The notes: a model not told the origin generated them from the letters alone. Counted from the first letter of the stretch, positions 10,848-20,838 are shown. The stretch: 64,000 nucleotides of DNA from Elgaria multicarinata webbii (GCF_023053635.1 NC_086192.1:8605001-8669000), one strand, 5' to 3'. Made by a program: numbers and translations.

Positions 10848-10935
10848 CCACTTGGAGTGCAACCCCTATCATTCCCAGCCAGCATGGCCAATGATGGGAG
10901 TTGTAGTCTGAGACATCAGAAGGGCACCAGGTTGC
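10848..10935. mobile_element. Palindromic MITE (family Q) between MYO19 and ZNHIT3
   Basis: cattcccagccagcatggcc faces an inverted gatgggagttgtagtctg, and the ends contain agggcaccaggttg. Confidence 0.7.
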
Positions 10936-11052
10936 AAAAAATCCATCCTAGGAACTTACCTTGGATACCCAGCGCTTAGTGAGAAGGGACGGAGGCCCCA
11001 CATGTCTGCCTGCACGGCCTCCCTCGTCCTCGACCGGTTCCCAAGCCCAATT

Positions 11053-11243
11053 TCAATCCAGGAGTTCGTTCTCCTCCTCAGGCGGCTCGACCGTCCGCAG
11101 GCAGCAGTCTGCAAACTCCACGAAGAGCGGCTCCTGCATGTACTTTTTCAGGGCAGCGCTCTTGTCTTCGGCCCGGTCGACGTCGAGAAGCAACGCCCGC
11201 AGGTGGGGGTTGAGCAGGATGCCTTTGAGTTCTTCTGATTCAC
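11053..11243 (-). CDS. ZNHIT3: ZNHIT3 terminal coding exon 5
   Basis: A 191-nt exon with acceptor aaacccag and stop TGA at 11055-11053. It encodes ESEELKGILLNPHLRALLLD and YMQEPLFVEFADCCL, the most conserved part of the protein. I recall this C-terminal region as the NUFIP1-binding side. Confidence 0.96.
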
Positions 11244-14200
11244 CTGGGTTTTAGGAAAGGAAAGAAGGAGGGGAAGGTAACGTCAAGGAACAGGCAGACG
11301 TTTCCTGGCCCCTGAGTTCGATCATGCAAATATCGTCTCTGTAACAGCAACTGTGCGTCTCCCATCCTAGCTGTCCCCGAAGTGGTCTTTGGGACTACAA
11401 CCCCCAGCATTCCTATCCTGACCAATGGCCCTGCTGTCCATCAGGGCTGATGGGAATTGAAGCCCAAGACACCTGGAAGGCAGCGGGTTGGGAGAAAAGT
11501 CTGTTGTATCTTATAAAGCAGAACAACACATTACAAGGAAAGCCCTTCTCCTTGTAGGGCACATTCTCTTGGGCATGACCCGACCTCCTTGGAGGCTCTG
11601 TGCTGAGTGGACATGGTAGCAAGCGGCCAATCTTTCCACCCTCTGGAGCCTGCCCTGGGAAGATGTTTTGGGGGTAACATCTCCCTGTAAGAACTGGATG
11701 TCTGAATTCACAGATGACCACAAATACACAGTCCATTTGACAGCTGGTTGGCGTGCTGGACTAGACGGACCCTTGGTCTGATCCAGCCGGGCTCTTCTGA
11801 TGCTCTTACAAGCAGGATATAGATGCAACAGCACCCTCCTGCCCATGTTCCCCAGCAACTGGTGTCTATAGGCTTACCGCCTCTGATATTGGAGGTAGCA
11901 CATAGCCATCAGGACTAGTAGGCATTGAGCGCCTTCTCTTCCAGGCATTTATCCAGCCCCCTTTTAAAGCCATCCAAATGGGTGCCCATCAACGCATCGT
12001 GTGGCTAGTGAGTTTCCTAACAGTAATATGTTTTTGTACACACACACACACACACACACACATAAACCCAGAGAACACTGCATTTTAAACCAGGGAGCTT
12101 ACTTAAGAGCTGAAGTTTGTCGAAAGGCACCTTGTCGTCGTCGTCTTCTGTCAAAATGTCGTCCACGGACCACGGGCTTCCTAAGAGAAAACAGAGGGGG
12201 TGGGAATAGTGCTAAATAAAGAGGTAGAACGGCGCTTAAATCCTGTATCCTGCCATCCTGTTGCAGAAAATAAAAACTCACTGTAGTAGTGCTCTGCAAT
12301 GGAATGTAGGCCAATAGGTTTTTTTTGGCCTACTGACTCCCCGACTCCAAGCAGCTGGTCGTCCCGCTTAGCCAGAACAACCCTCAATAAATTTGCACCA
12401 CCTCTGAATCGGTACCAGCGTTGTACGGCCCTGCTCCTATATAAAGGGGATGCCAACTCTGAACTACCGTATTTCTTCAATTCTAAGACGCACTTTCCCC
12501 CCCATATAAACATCTTTAAAAACAGGGTGCGTCTTAGAATCTCAGGCATGTCTTAGGGTTTTTTTTTCTGTTGGTGGTACTGAAATTAGTGTGCGTCTTA
12601 CAATCGAAGAAATACGGTAGCATCACGTTGGTACCCAATGGCTATTGCTCCTGGGATTTTATTTTGTGGAGGGTGCCCGCCCCTGACCTGCCATGCTTTG
12701 AGGTGTACGAGAATTGGACTATCAGGGCAATAGAATTCAAAGACACTCACCCTTCTTTATTTTAAAAAAATGTTCCTAGTCCTCATGTTTGTGGGATTGC
12801 ATCTGCAGATACGTTGGCTGTCAAAGGTGCCGACAGCAGCTCAGCGGCCCGTACGGCCTTTCAGAGACGTCACACCAGCCTTACCACAAGTGTAACGCAC
12901 CCTCTGCTCCCCATGCAACTGTTTGCCTTGCAAAATTCAATAGAGACAGAAAAATCCTGCAAAAAGTTTTATAAGGAAATCCACACGGATTCAGGGGAGC
13001 GTGAAATAAAGCACGCCGACCGAGCGCTTCACCTGAACGTAGAACCGTGATGGAGGTATTTCTACCCCACTGCAAAATGTAAGCAGCAACTGGACAAACG
13101 CGTTTCCTCGCTGCACATTTTTAATTATTATCATGATTTCTGTGATACCAAAACGGAAACCTTTTCGTCGCAGTTCGGGGTGCGAAACAGGTCTTTTGTT
13201 CCAGAGAGGACCAAAAACCTTCCCCTCCCCCGCGCTATGCAAAGTCTAGCTTTTGCTTGTCTCCCAATCACAATAAATACATATTTTTGGACACGGCAGT
13301 GTTTTGTGATCTAGCCGATTTCAGAAAAGAATCGGGCAAATGCAGGGTCAATCTGTCATGGCTATTAGCAGGGCTATATGTTACCTCTAGGATCCGAGGC
13401 AGTATGCCTATGTATACACCAGTCGCTGGGGAACATGGGCAGGAGGGTGCTGTGGCTCTCCTGTCCTGATCGTGGGATTCCCAGGGGAGCGTCTGGTTGA
13501 GGGGAACAATCTACTAGCCTAGATGGACTTTTGCCCTCATCCAGCAAAGCCAAAACTCCTTCCCTTGACATCAGCCAATCGGCTCTTCTCTGGCCGACTT
13601 CAGCCCCGGTGCCCTCTGGATGTGCTAGACTACAATCCCCATCGCTCCCAGCCAGCTGCTCTGGTTCATCAACCCCCATTCGTTTTAACAATCAAGTTGG
13701 AATCGCAGGAAATACCTTCAGCATCCCTCCGAGCATCACAGGAAGCTTCTGTCGTCTTTGCAGGCTGCGGAACCGGAACGATTTGGGCCACACATTGTTC
13801 TGTTCAAATTCAACAGGCATCTCGTTATTCACTCCGAGCCAGCAAGGTTAAGGTTCGGGATCAAAGGGGGGGCCTGTTTTGTGGTGGCCCCTCCAAATTG
13901 CCTGCACACGGAACCTCTCCCCCAGACTCACACATGATCCTCTGTTTACACAGGGGAAGGAAAGGCTGCACAATCCGTGCACTGACTAAGAGCCGATATG
14001 AGCAAAGAGATAACGCAGGCACTAGGAAACTGCTAGTTCAAACTCCTGCAAGCTCATAGAATCATAGAATAGCAGAGTTGGAAGGGGCCTCTAAGGCCAT
14101 GGAGTCCAACCCCCTGCTCAATGCAGGAATCCACCCTAAAGCTTCCCTGACAGATGGTTGTCCATGATATGAGACAGATTGAAACCAGCCACGGCTCACT

Positions 14201-16486
14201 CTGGGTTCACACAACACACTAACCCACACTCAGTAGCTGAGAATGGGTTATTTTTTTAACGATGGGTTGTTTGTTGAACCGTGGGTTAGCATGTTGTTCA
14301 AACCCAAGATATTTTCCGCAGGGTAGCTTGCTAACAATGCAAGGTGGCTTATATTCTCTAAACAAGCCTCCTTGGAGAAACCATGGTTTGTTGTTGGCTT
14401 GTTCAGGGTGCTGAACAAGCCACACTGCACAGTTAACAAGCCCCCCTGGGGAAAATGTCCTGGGTTCAGACAACACGCTAAGTCACAGTTCAACAAACAA
14501 TTCACGGTTCAAAACAACCCATACTCAATCACTGAGTGTGGGTTAGTGTGTTGTGTGAACCCAGCCTGTGTCCTGGGAAATAAAGACAGTGCCCTTCAAA
14601 TTTCAAAATTCCCGCTCAGAGTTAACTCACTGCTACTATTCATTTATTATTTAATTCAAGAAATAATTTTTCTTAAAAGCTGTTCTTTGGTTATTGTTAC
14701 TTGTCCCACCCCTGTTACAAAGCTACTCAAGTCAGCGTACATGCCTCCCCTCCGAATTCATCCTCACAACAGCCCTGCGAAGAAGGTACAGTCGAGAGTC
14801 TTTGGGGCAGGACAGAGATTCGAACACGGGTCCCCGCAGTTTACATCCAACACCAAGCAAGCACAAGTGTGAGAGATCTAACCGTGAACGTGTCAGACTT
14901 GGGACTAGGAGAGACCCGGGTTCAAATCCTCACTCGGCTTTGGGCCAGTCTCTCCGAACAGCTCTTGGTCCTTTGGCTGATGGGTGGGATCAAAAGCACA
15001 CAGGCAAACGCTAAACGCGCCCTAAAAATCCCATGGTGGATTAAACGCCCCACGCAAGCGAGAAGCAGAATGCTAGGCACTGTCGACTCCGTCGTAAGTC
15101 CCGCGGAGTTCCATGGGGCTCACCCCCAGGTTAGAGGCTATGGGGACAGGACTGCAGGCTACGTAATATCTTGCGGGGAGGAGAAAGAACATCCGCCTAC
15201 CTTTGTGCTTCTTGTAGCAGGGCACCGAACAACTGAAAGTGACAAGAGAGGATGCATTATATTTTTCTAAACGCAGATAAAAAGGAAGAATGAATCGGTT
15301 TCAAGCCGTGACCTGGAAGATCCCTCCCTTAAACCCCTGGTTGGTAGGACCCGATGGTGCTCGATCACTAGCGAGGAGGGGGATGTGTTCTACTCTGCAC
15401 GTGGGCAGAGGCACTCTTGTTACTGCCTTACACATTGGGAGGGCTGAGCCCCCCTGGTGTGGACAGGAGCTGGGTCGAAGGCCCGGGACCCCAGGGGAAA
15501 GAGACACGAAGGTATGTAGGGACCAGGGATGAAAACCCACAATTTAAACCCGCCATTATCTGGATCAGCCTTCCTCAACCAGGGGCGCTCCAGATGTGTT
15601 GGACTGCAACTCCCAGAATGCCCCAGCTGGGGCATTCTGGGAGATGCAGTCCAACACATCTGGAGCGCCCCAGGTTGAGGAAGGCTGATCTGGATGATCG
15701 AAAGAAACTGCACCCTTCCAGTCCCAGGAAGGCTGCCTCCCTAGGCACTGTTTACCTGTGAGTCAAGGGCCATCAAACACAACGGGCTTACTTCTGAGTA
15801 AACATGCATAGGCTCGCGGTGCAGGTTTTGGGGGGGGGGGGCAAGACTCCTTTACGCGAGTCCAAAGGGGTTTAAAAAGCGATAGAAAGCGGAAGCCCCA
15901 CCCCCACCCCCCTGGCCGAGGTGGGCCAGAGCCGCTCCGATTATGGGATGGGCCTCCCTGGGGTGAGGGCGCCTCTGAGCATACACAGAGACCCCTGTGA
16001 AAGCGCCTTTGATCAAACAGTGAGCCACTTCCGTCCCTGAGCGGACACAGAGAGCCCTTCCTTTAGAGGCACGCCAACTTCTCTGAGCTTACAGAGTCCT
16101 TCCCAGCACAGCAGCCCATCTGAGCATACACAGAGAGCCCCTTCCCTCCCTGGGCGGAATCCCCTCCGAGCATACACAGAGAGCCCCTCCCGCCCCTGCA
16201 CGAAAACCCCTCTGAGCATACACAGAGAGCCCCTCCCGCCCCTGCACGAAAACCCCTCTGAGCATACATAGAGAGCCCCTCCCGCCCCTGCACGAAAACC
16301 CCTCTGAGCATACACAGAGAGCCCCTCCCGCCCCTGCACGAAAACCCCTCTGAGCATACACAGAGAGCCCCCCCCCCGCTTCCGGACTCACTATCTCTCC
16401 CTGCAGCCCGGGCAGCGGTACTTGGCGGCGCTGGGGCCGCTTCCCCCGCAGGCGACGCAGCAGCGGCCTCCGCTCGCCCTCTGCAT
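11053..16486 (-). CDS. ZNHIT3: Zinc finger HIT domain-containing protein 3 (5 exons, complete)
   Basis: ZNHIT3 helps assemble box C/D snoRNPs with NUFIP1 and was also described as a nuclear receptor coactivator (TRIP3). Coding exons in gene order: 16486-16392, 15232-15201, 13799-13716, 12180-12103 and 11243-11053. All splice sites are GT-AG with matching phases, giving 159 aa (human 155). The HIT zinc finger has its eight ligands: C10, C13, C25, C28, C33, C37, H41 and C45 (KYRCPGC, YCSVPC, KKHKEQC). An acidic linker (ILTEDDDDK) and the conserved C-terminus (LLNPHLRALL, YMQEPLFVEFADCCL) follow. Ser34 aligns with human Ser31, mutated in PEHO syndrome. An in-frame ATG exists at 16675, but the start at 16486 gives the human-like spacing to the first Cys pair. 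Confidence 0.96.
11385..11495. mobile_element. Palindromic MITE (family Q) in ZNHIT3 intron 4
   Basis: gactacaacccccagcattc faces an inverted gggctgatgggaattgaagc; the outer arm acacctggaaggcagcggg matches the family. Confidence 0.65.
11745..12020 (-). repeat. CR1 type B 3' pieces, inverted junction
   Basis: 11745-11806 carries the family's 3' end in + orientation (gctggactagacggaccc...). From about 11815 the family continues in - orientation. The switch suggests two insertions or a local inversion. Confidence 0.75.
12040..12062. repeat. (CA)n microsatellite
   Basis: About 11 CA units, 40 bp from ZNHIT3 exon 4 on its downstream side. Confidence 0.9.
12103..12180 (-). CDS. ZNHIT3: ZNHIT3 coding exon 4
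   Basis: A 78-nt exon with acceptor tctcttag and donor gtaagc. It encodes SPWSVDDILTEDDDDKVPF and DKLQLL, the acidic linker before the C-terminal helical domain. Confidence 0.93.
12467..12617. mobile_element. Mariner-type MITE with TA target duplication
   Basis: Ends CCGTATTTCTTCAATTCTAA and its inverse, with gacgcac/gtgcgtc following, flanked by TA on both sides (12465-12466, 12618-12619). The element is 151 bp in ZNHIT3 intron 3. This end is known from Tc1/mariner-derived repeats in many vertebrates. Confidence 0.85.
12625..13370. other. ZNHIT3 intron 3, no recognised feature
   Basis: No repeat or exon is recognised. The open frames here lack homology to the known ZNHIT3 protein, which is already complete. 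Confidence 0.5.
13375..13525 (+). repeat. CR1 type B 3' UTR piece
   Basis: gaggcagtatgcc, ccagtcgctggggaacatgg and aggagggtgctgt match the family 3' UTR in + orientation. Confidence 0.75.
13600..13680. mobile_element. MITE (family Q) half
   Basis: ctctggatgtgctagactac then aatccccatc, with the gcccagccag-like centre; one arm only. Confidence 0.55.
13716..13799 (-). CDS. ZNHIT3: ZNHIT3 coding exon 3
   Basis: An 84-nt exon with acceptor ttgaacag and donor gtattt. It encodes (E)QCVAQIVPVPQPAKTTEA and a short linker. The last zinc ligand, Cys45, is here. The acceptor lacks a strong pyrimidine tract but fits phase and homology. Confidence 0.88.
14056..14168 (-). repeat. CR1 LINE extreme 3' end (type A)
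   Basis: Starts tcatagaatcatagaatagc and reads the reverse complement of the CR1 3' terminus, including the last codons (SGM). Confidence 0.9.
14201..14564. mobile_element. Palindromic MITE (family P), best-preserved copy
   Basis: A 364-bp element with near-perfect terminal inverted repeats of about 33 bp: ctgggttcacacaacacact at the left, agtgtgttgtgtgaacccag at the right. Internal arms also pair. hAT-like by look; I could not find a convincing 8-bp target duplication. Confidence 0.85.
14880..14965 (+). repeat. CORE-like SINE piece
   Basis: acttgggactaggagagacc, gggttcaaatcctcactcgg and ctttgggccagtc match the SINE head and core. Confidence 0.65.
15201..15232 (-). CDS. ZNHIT3: ZNHIT3 coding exon 2
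   Basis: A 32-nt micro-exon with acceptor ctttcag and donor gtaggc. It encodes (Y)CSVPCYKKHK(E), the middle of the HIT finger. It is recognised only by its match to YCSVVCFRKHKE of the human protein. Confidence 0.93.
15566..15687. mobile_element. 122-bp palindromic hAT-like MITE with 8-bp target duplication
   Basis: Begins CAGCCTTCCTCAACC and ends with its exact inverse. The two 61-base halves differ at only about two positions. ATCTGGAT flanks both sides (15558-15565 and 15688-15695), an 8-bp duplication typical of hAT transposition. Located in ZNHIT3 intron 1. Confidence 0.92.
15780..15826. repeat. Short repeat with cttacttctgagta core
   Basis: gggcttacttctgagtaaac then atgcatagg matches copies at about 19240, 21425 and 45890, which include gcattggattgca-like ends. 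Small MITE or SINE fragment. Confidence 0.5.
15972..16372. repeat. 46-bp minisatellite in ZNHIT3 intron 1
   Basis: Unit core gagcatacacagagagcccc recurs at 16122, 16168, 16214, 16260, 16306 and 16352, exactly 46 bp apart. Diverged, unevenly spaced units extend left to about 15972. It ends about 20 bp from the exon 1 donor. The long minus-strand open frames over it are a by-product. Confidence 0.95.
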
Positions 16487-16640
16487 GGCTGCCGACCCGG
16501 CTTCCCGGCGCCTCCACGTGGCCGCCCGCTTCCTGGGCGGGGCTCCGGATCGCCCAGACCCACTCAGCCGAGCGCCTCCCACCGGAGCCCGACGGCGCTC
16601 GATTGCTAAGGCTGCAGGATCCCTGCGCGCGTGTGCGCTG
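16390..16640 (-). promoter_or_regulatory. CpG-rich promoter patch of ZNHIT3
   Basis: Dense CG dinucleotides cover exon 1 and about 150 bp upstream, unlike the AT-richer flanks. No TATA box is seen. This fits a housekeeping CpG-island promoter. The exact start site cannot be read from sequence. Confidence 0.6.
16392..16486 (-). CDS. ZNHIT3: ZNHIT3 coding exon 1
   Basis: ATG is at 16486-16484 and the donor is gtgagt. The exon encodes MQRASGGRCCVACGG to CPGCRER plus two bases of a Tyr codon. It lies in a CpG-rich patch and ends about 20 bp from a 46-bp minisatellite. Confidence 0.93.
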
Positions 16641-16676
16641 GCCGGGGAATGCTGGGAGTTGTAGGACTCCCCCACT

Positions 16677-17080
16677 GTCTAAACATGCATTGGATTGTAG
16701 GTCTTTTTGTGTCTAAACATGCATTGGATTGTAGGGATTTTTGTGTCTAAACATGCATTGGATTGCAGGGCTTTTTGTGTCTAAACATGCATTGGATTGT
16801 AGGGCTTTTTGTGTCTAAACATGCATTGGATTGTAGGGCTTTTTGTGTCTAAACGTGCATTGGATCGTAGGGAATTTTGTGTCTAAACGTGCATAGGATC
16901 GTAGGGAATTTTGTGTCTAAACGTGCATAGGATTGTAGGGCTTTTTCTTGTAAACATGCATAGGATTGTAGGGCTTTTTGTGTCTAAACATGCATAGTAG
17001 GGCTTAACATGCATAGGATTGTAGGGCTTTTTGTGTCTAAATATGCATAGGATTGTGGGACTTTTTCCTGTCTAAACAAA
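16677..17080. repeat. 34-bp minisatellite upstream of ZNHIT3
   Basis: Units start gtctaaacatgcattggatt and repeat every 34 bp (16677, 16711, 16745, 16779...), about 11 copies, the later ones diverged. The unit matches the end of a palindromic MITE family seen at 20741 and 37609, and a MITE-like gctgggagttgtaggact lies just before the first unit. Confidence 0.93.
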
Positions 17081-17094
17081 ATAGCAGCATTCTC

Positions 17095-17212
17095 CAACCC
17101 AGTCTCCTCCAGACATGTTGGATGACAACTCCCACTATCCTTAGCAAGGGCCATGTTGGCTGAGGATTGTGGAACTTGTCGTCCAACGTATCTGGAAGGC
17201 ACCATAGGATTG
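17095..17212. mobile_element. Palindromic MITE (family Q)
   Basis: ccaacccagtctcctccaga and gatgacaactcccactatcc face inverted gaggattgtggaacttgtcg and atctggaaggcacc. Confidence 0.75.
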
Positions 17213-17619
17213 CGCCTTTAATTGTCTTTCAAGGCCATCTTATTTTATGCAGGTTACAGCACAAAAACAATATAGTCATACTAACCAAAATTCATATTAA
17301 ATGTGCACAATTTTAAGCAAACCAGCTTCAAATTTTTTTAAAAAAAATGCAAACGTTTTAATAAAATCATATTAAGTATAACCAATTCCAAAAAACCCAG
17401 TTTGAATAAAATGCAATTTCAAAAACATCCACCAGCAGCAGCGAATAACATTAAGCTTTCCAATCAAAACCCAGGGAGAACAGATAGGTTTTTAAAAGCA
17501 GTCAAAAAGGGGGACAAGTTGACCTTTCTCTGCAGAGGAGGGACCAGCTCTGTGAAGACCCTTCTCTGGTGTCCATCAACCTTACTGGCAGGTCCCCAAA
17601 AGTTTTGAGAGTGTCAATA

Positions 17620-18840
17620 AACATGTAGGCAGGGGCGATCCGGTGGGCATTGTTTACTTGGACTTCCAAAAGGCTTTTGATAAAACCCCACACCAAAGAC
17701 TCCTGAATAAACTTAGCAGTCATGGAATAAGAGGAGAGGTCCTCTTCTGGATAAGTAACCACTTTAAGTTCTGTACAGCGCCATGAAAATTGATGGCGCT
17801 TTATAAATAAATATTAATAATATTATTAATAATAAAGAACAGAAAGCAGAGAGTAGGAATAAGTGGTCAATTCTCCCGATGGAGGGAAATAAATAGTGGG
17901 GTCCCACAAGGATCGGTATTGGGACCCCTTCTTTTCAACTTATTCGTAAATGATCTGGAATTAGGAGCGAGCAGTGAAGCGGCCAAGTTTGCCGATGACA
18001 CCAAATTATTTACGGTTGTTAAAACACAAAGGGGTTGTGAAGAGCTCCAAAGGGATCTCTCCAAGCTGGGAGAGCGGGCGTCCAAATGGCAGATGCCGTT
18101 CAGTGTAAGCAAGTGTAAGGTGACACACGTTGGGGCAAAAAAACCCAACTTCAAGTATAACGTAATGGGATCTGAGCTGGTGGTGACCGAACAAGAAAGA
18201 GGTCTTGGGGTTGTGGTGGAAAAGCTCGATGGAAATGTCCACCCAGTGTGCGGCCGCTGTAAAGAAGGCAAACTCCATGTTAGGCATGATTAGAAAAGGA
18301 ATTGGGAATAAAACTGTTGGTATCATACTGCCTTTATACAAATCTATGGTGCGGCCACACTGAGAATATTGTGTACAGTTCTGGTCACCGCACCTAAAAA
18401 AAGATATTATAGAGGTGGGGAAAGTATGGAAAAGAGCAACTAAAATGATCCAGGGGGCTGGAGCATCTCCCCTAGGAGGGAAGGTTACATCAACTGGGAT
18501 TGTTTGGCTTGGAAAAAAGGAGGCTAAGGGGAGACATGGTAGAGGTGGACAAGGGAAAAGGTGGAGGAGGAGACATTTTTCTCCCTTTCCCAAAATGCTA
18601 GAACCCAATGGAGTCATCCCATGATGCTGATGGGTGGGAGATTCAGGACAGATCAAAGGAAGGACTTCTTCACACAGCGCAGAGTTAAACTGGAATTTGC
18701 TACCGCAAGATGTGGCAATGGCCACCAATTTGGACGGCTTTAAAAGGGGGTTGGATAAATTCCTGGAGGAGAAGGCTCTCAATGGCTACTAGCCTACTTC
18801 CAGTATCCGAGGCAGTAAGCCTGTGAGCACCAGTCGTTGT
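17620..18840 (+). repeat. Long CR1 LINE copy (type B), RT domain to 3' end
   Basis: Encodes CR1 reverse transcriptase pieces in order: DPVGIVYLDFQKAFDKTPHQ, GSVLGPLLFNLFVNDLELGA, FADDT (catalytic), WQMPFSVSKCKVTHVGAK, NKTVGIILPLYKSMV-like, then the DQRKDFFTQRR end and 3' UTR. It is interrupted by an L2-like tail at about 17760-17835 and carries several frame breaks. Non-autonomous today. Confidence 0.9.
17760..17835 (+). repeat. L2-like 3' tail inserted in CR1
   Basis: ctgtacagcgccatgaaaat, ggcgctttataaataaat and an AT-rich tail split the CR1 RT frame between WISN- and -NRKQ-like coding parts. Same tail as at 35880 and 49970. Confidence 0.8.
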
Positions 18841-19239
18841 GTCCCCTTTTGTATCCATCCCCCCTACATTGAAGCAAGAATGAGGTGGGGAAAATACACG
18901 GACACACACACGGACATTTACTCCACTTCTTTCACAGGTTACTTTTGAGGCTGCATGGCCAGGCCCCGTGCAAAATCCTCACGTTCAGCGTTATGTAAAC
19001 ATTATGAACACAGCCATCTCTTGTGCACTGACGCACCAGCAAATTAAATTAAATTAAATATAGCAAGCTTGGCCTTTCTCAGAAAAAGGTTAATGATACC
19101 GAAAGAAGGAATTGCACTTTATTAAATCAACAGTGCCAAAGCAAACAACAGACCTGCCCTCGTAGGCTCAAAAGTTAGAGGGGGGGGTGAGGGGTGGACA
19201 AGTTATTTTAAATCACAAACACCCTGAAGACTGCAAGCT

Positions 19240-19322
19240 ATATTCACTTGCCTGGGAGTAAGTCCCATTGAATTCAATGGGGCCTAGTTCTGAGTAGAAA
19301 TGCGTAGGATTGCATTTTTAGT
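19240..19322. repeat. Short MITE-like repeat (acttctgagta/cccattgaattc core)
   Basis: gggagtaagtcccattgaat, tcaatggggcc, then ctgagtagaaatgcgtagga and ttgca. The two halves are partly inverted copies. Confidence 0.6.
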
Positions 19323-19344
19323 CACAATTAACCTGCAAACTAGC

Positions 19345-19462
19345 CTTCCCTCCACAGATATGTTAGACTAGGATGATTCCAATTGCCCCCATTCACGTGG
19401 CCATGATTGCTGCAGGTGATGGGAGTTGTAGTCATCTGGAGAGCCCTTGGCTGGAGAAGGCT
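19345..19462. mobile_element. Palindromic MITE (family Q)
   Basis: attgcccccattcacgtggc faces an inverted gatgggagttgtagtcatct, with the outer arm gagagcccttggctggagaa. Confidence 0.65.
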
Positions 19463-19540
19463 GTGAACCGCCCAGAGAGCTCCGGCTATTGGGCGGTATA
19501 GAAATGTAATTAATAAATAAATAATAAATAAATAAATAGG
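19462..19540 (+). repeat. L2-like 3' tail
   Basis: gtgaaccgcccagagagctc, attgggcggtatagaaatg and aataaataaata: the standard 3' tail of L2-like copies in this genome. Confidence 0.85.
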
Positions 19541-19839
19541 CCACGCCGACCCCAAACGAAAGCAGGTCATCAAAAACTGCTGTGCGTCACACCAAAGATT
19601 TGACATACCTTTTATTTATTTTACAATGACGTCCTTTCAGATCGCTACAAAGATTTCAGGCATGCGGTATATATTAAGAACAGTGTGTTCCAAACATCTA
19701 ACATATGAACTGAAACACAGTTCCCCCTTCCAAACCCTCAATTAAATGGGAGCCACACTTTAGTCGTAAAGGGTTTCATTTCAGAACCCAATCCTGACAG
19801 ATGAGACCACACGAGTCCAATTAAAGATTCTATAACCAC

Positions 19840-20265
19840 TTAAGATCATAAGAAGGCAGTACTGGATCAGGCCAAGGGTCCGTCTAGTCCGGCATTCTGT
19901 TCACACAGTGACCAGCTAGGTGCCCAATAGGTACCCACATCCAGGAGAGGAGTGCAACAGTAGGTACCCAACTGGGGTACATAAGGCATAGTGCCTCTGA
20001 TACTGGGGGTGGCACATAGCCATCAGAGCTAGTAGCCATGGATCGCCTTCGCCTCCAGGAATTTATCCAACCCCCTTTTCCAGCCATCCAAATTGAAGAA
20101 TTCCTTCCTTTGATCGGTCCTGAATCTCCCACCAATCAGCTTCAGGAGATTGACCCCGTTGGGTTCTAGTATTATGGGAGAGGGAGAATAATGTCTCCTT
20201 GTCCAGATTCCACACACCAGGGGCTGCCACCACATTTTGCAGAAGCGCGCATTCATAATTCAGCC
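19840..20265 (-). repeat. CR1 LINE 3' end (type B)
   Basis: Reverse complement of the 3' UTR (ggatcaggccaagggtccgt) and ORF2 end (FRTDQRKEFF, DKFLEAKAIHGY). Confidence 0.85.
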
Positions 20266-20274
20266 TTCAACGAT

Positions 20275-20335
20275 CTGGCACCCTCCATAAATGTTGGACC
20301 ACAACTTCCATCATCCCTGGGCATAATTGGAGTGG
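20275..20335. mobile_element. MITE (family Q) half
   Basis: gttggaccacaacttccatc atccctggg; one arm only. Confidence 0.55.
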
Positions 20336-20740
20336 TAACCCAATTGAGCAAAGCTGCCATAAATTGACTATGTATATTTAAATTGTATAAGAGTGAGAGC
20401 TACTCAGTGTCAGTGCCCCTATTTTTCTCCTGACTGGGAGAAAACCGAGCACAGAGCAGAGACAACGGGCAGCCATGCGTTTCTGCACGTGGAGTGATTG
20501 AATGATTCAGTCACATTTGCATGTGGCAGAATTAACGGCGTCCCCAGAGAACAGTGGCTGGAAAGTAGCAAAGGCCAGCACAGTGACTCACACAGAGATG
20601 CCACAGGCACCCTCCTCTCTAAGTGGATATTAATTCATTTATTGCCTCATGCTACTAGATTTTCTCATGATGCACCAGTGTGGTGAGGTACAGAGAGTTT
20701 CCAACTCAATTGCATTCATCAGCTTCAATGAAAATATATT

Positions 20741-20838
20741 TAAGGTGCAACCGTATGGTCTGGACAGAAAAAGTCCTACAATTCCCAGCATAATGCTGGA
20801 CTTTTCTCTGTCCAGACATGCGTGGGATTGCACCCTTA
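20741..20838. mobile_element. Small palindromic MITE (family R)
   Basis: Ends TAAGGTGCAACC and its near-inverse gattgcacccTTA, with inner arms tctggacagaaaaagtc and gacttttctctgtccagac; 98 bp. Confidence 0.8.

Noticed and set aside
16013-16563. Minus-strand frames of 114-166 codons rich in repeated MLRGVFVQGREG-like units
   Set aside because: They read through the 46-bp minisatellite and ZNHIT3 exon 1 in wrong frames.
16487-16675. Upstream in-frame ATG extending ZNHIT3 by 63 residues
   Set aside because: The extension is low-complexity GC-rich promoter sequence with no counterpart in the human protein; the start at 16486 gives the family spacing.
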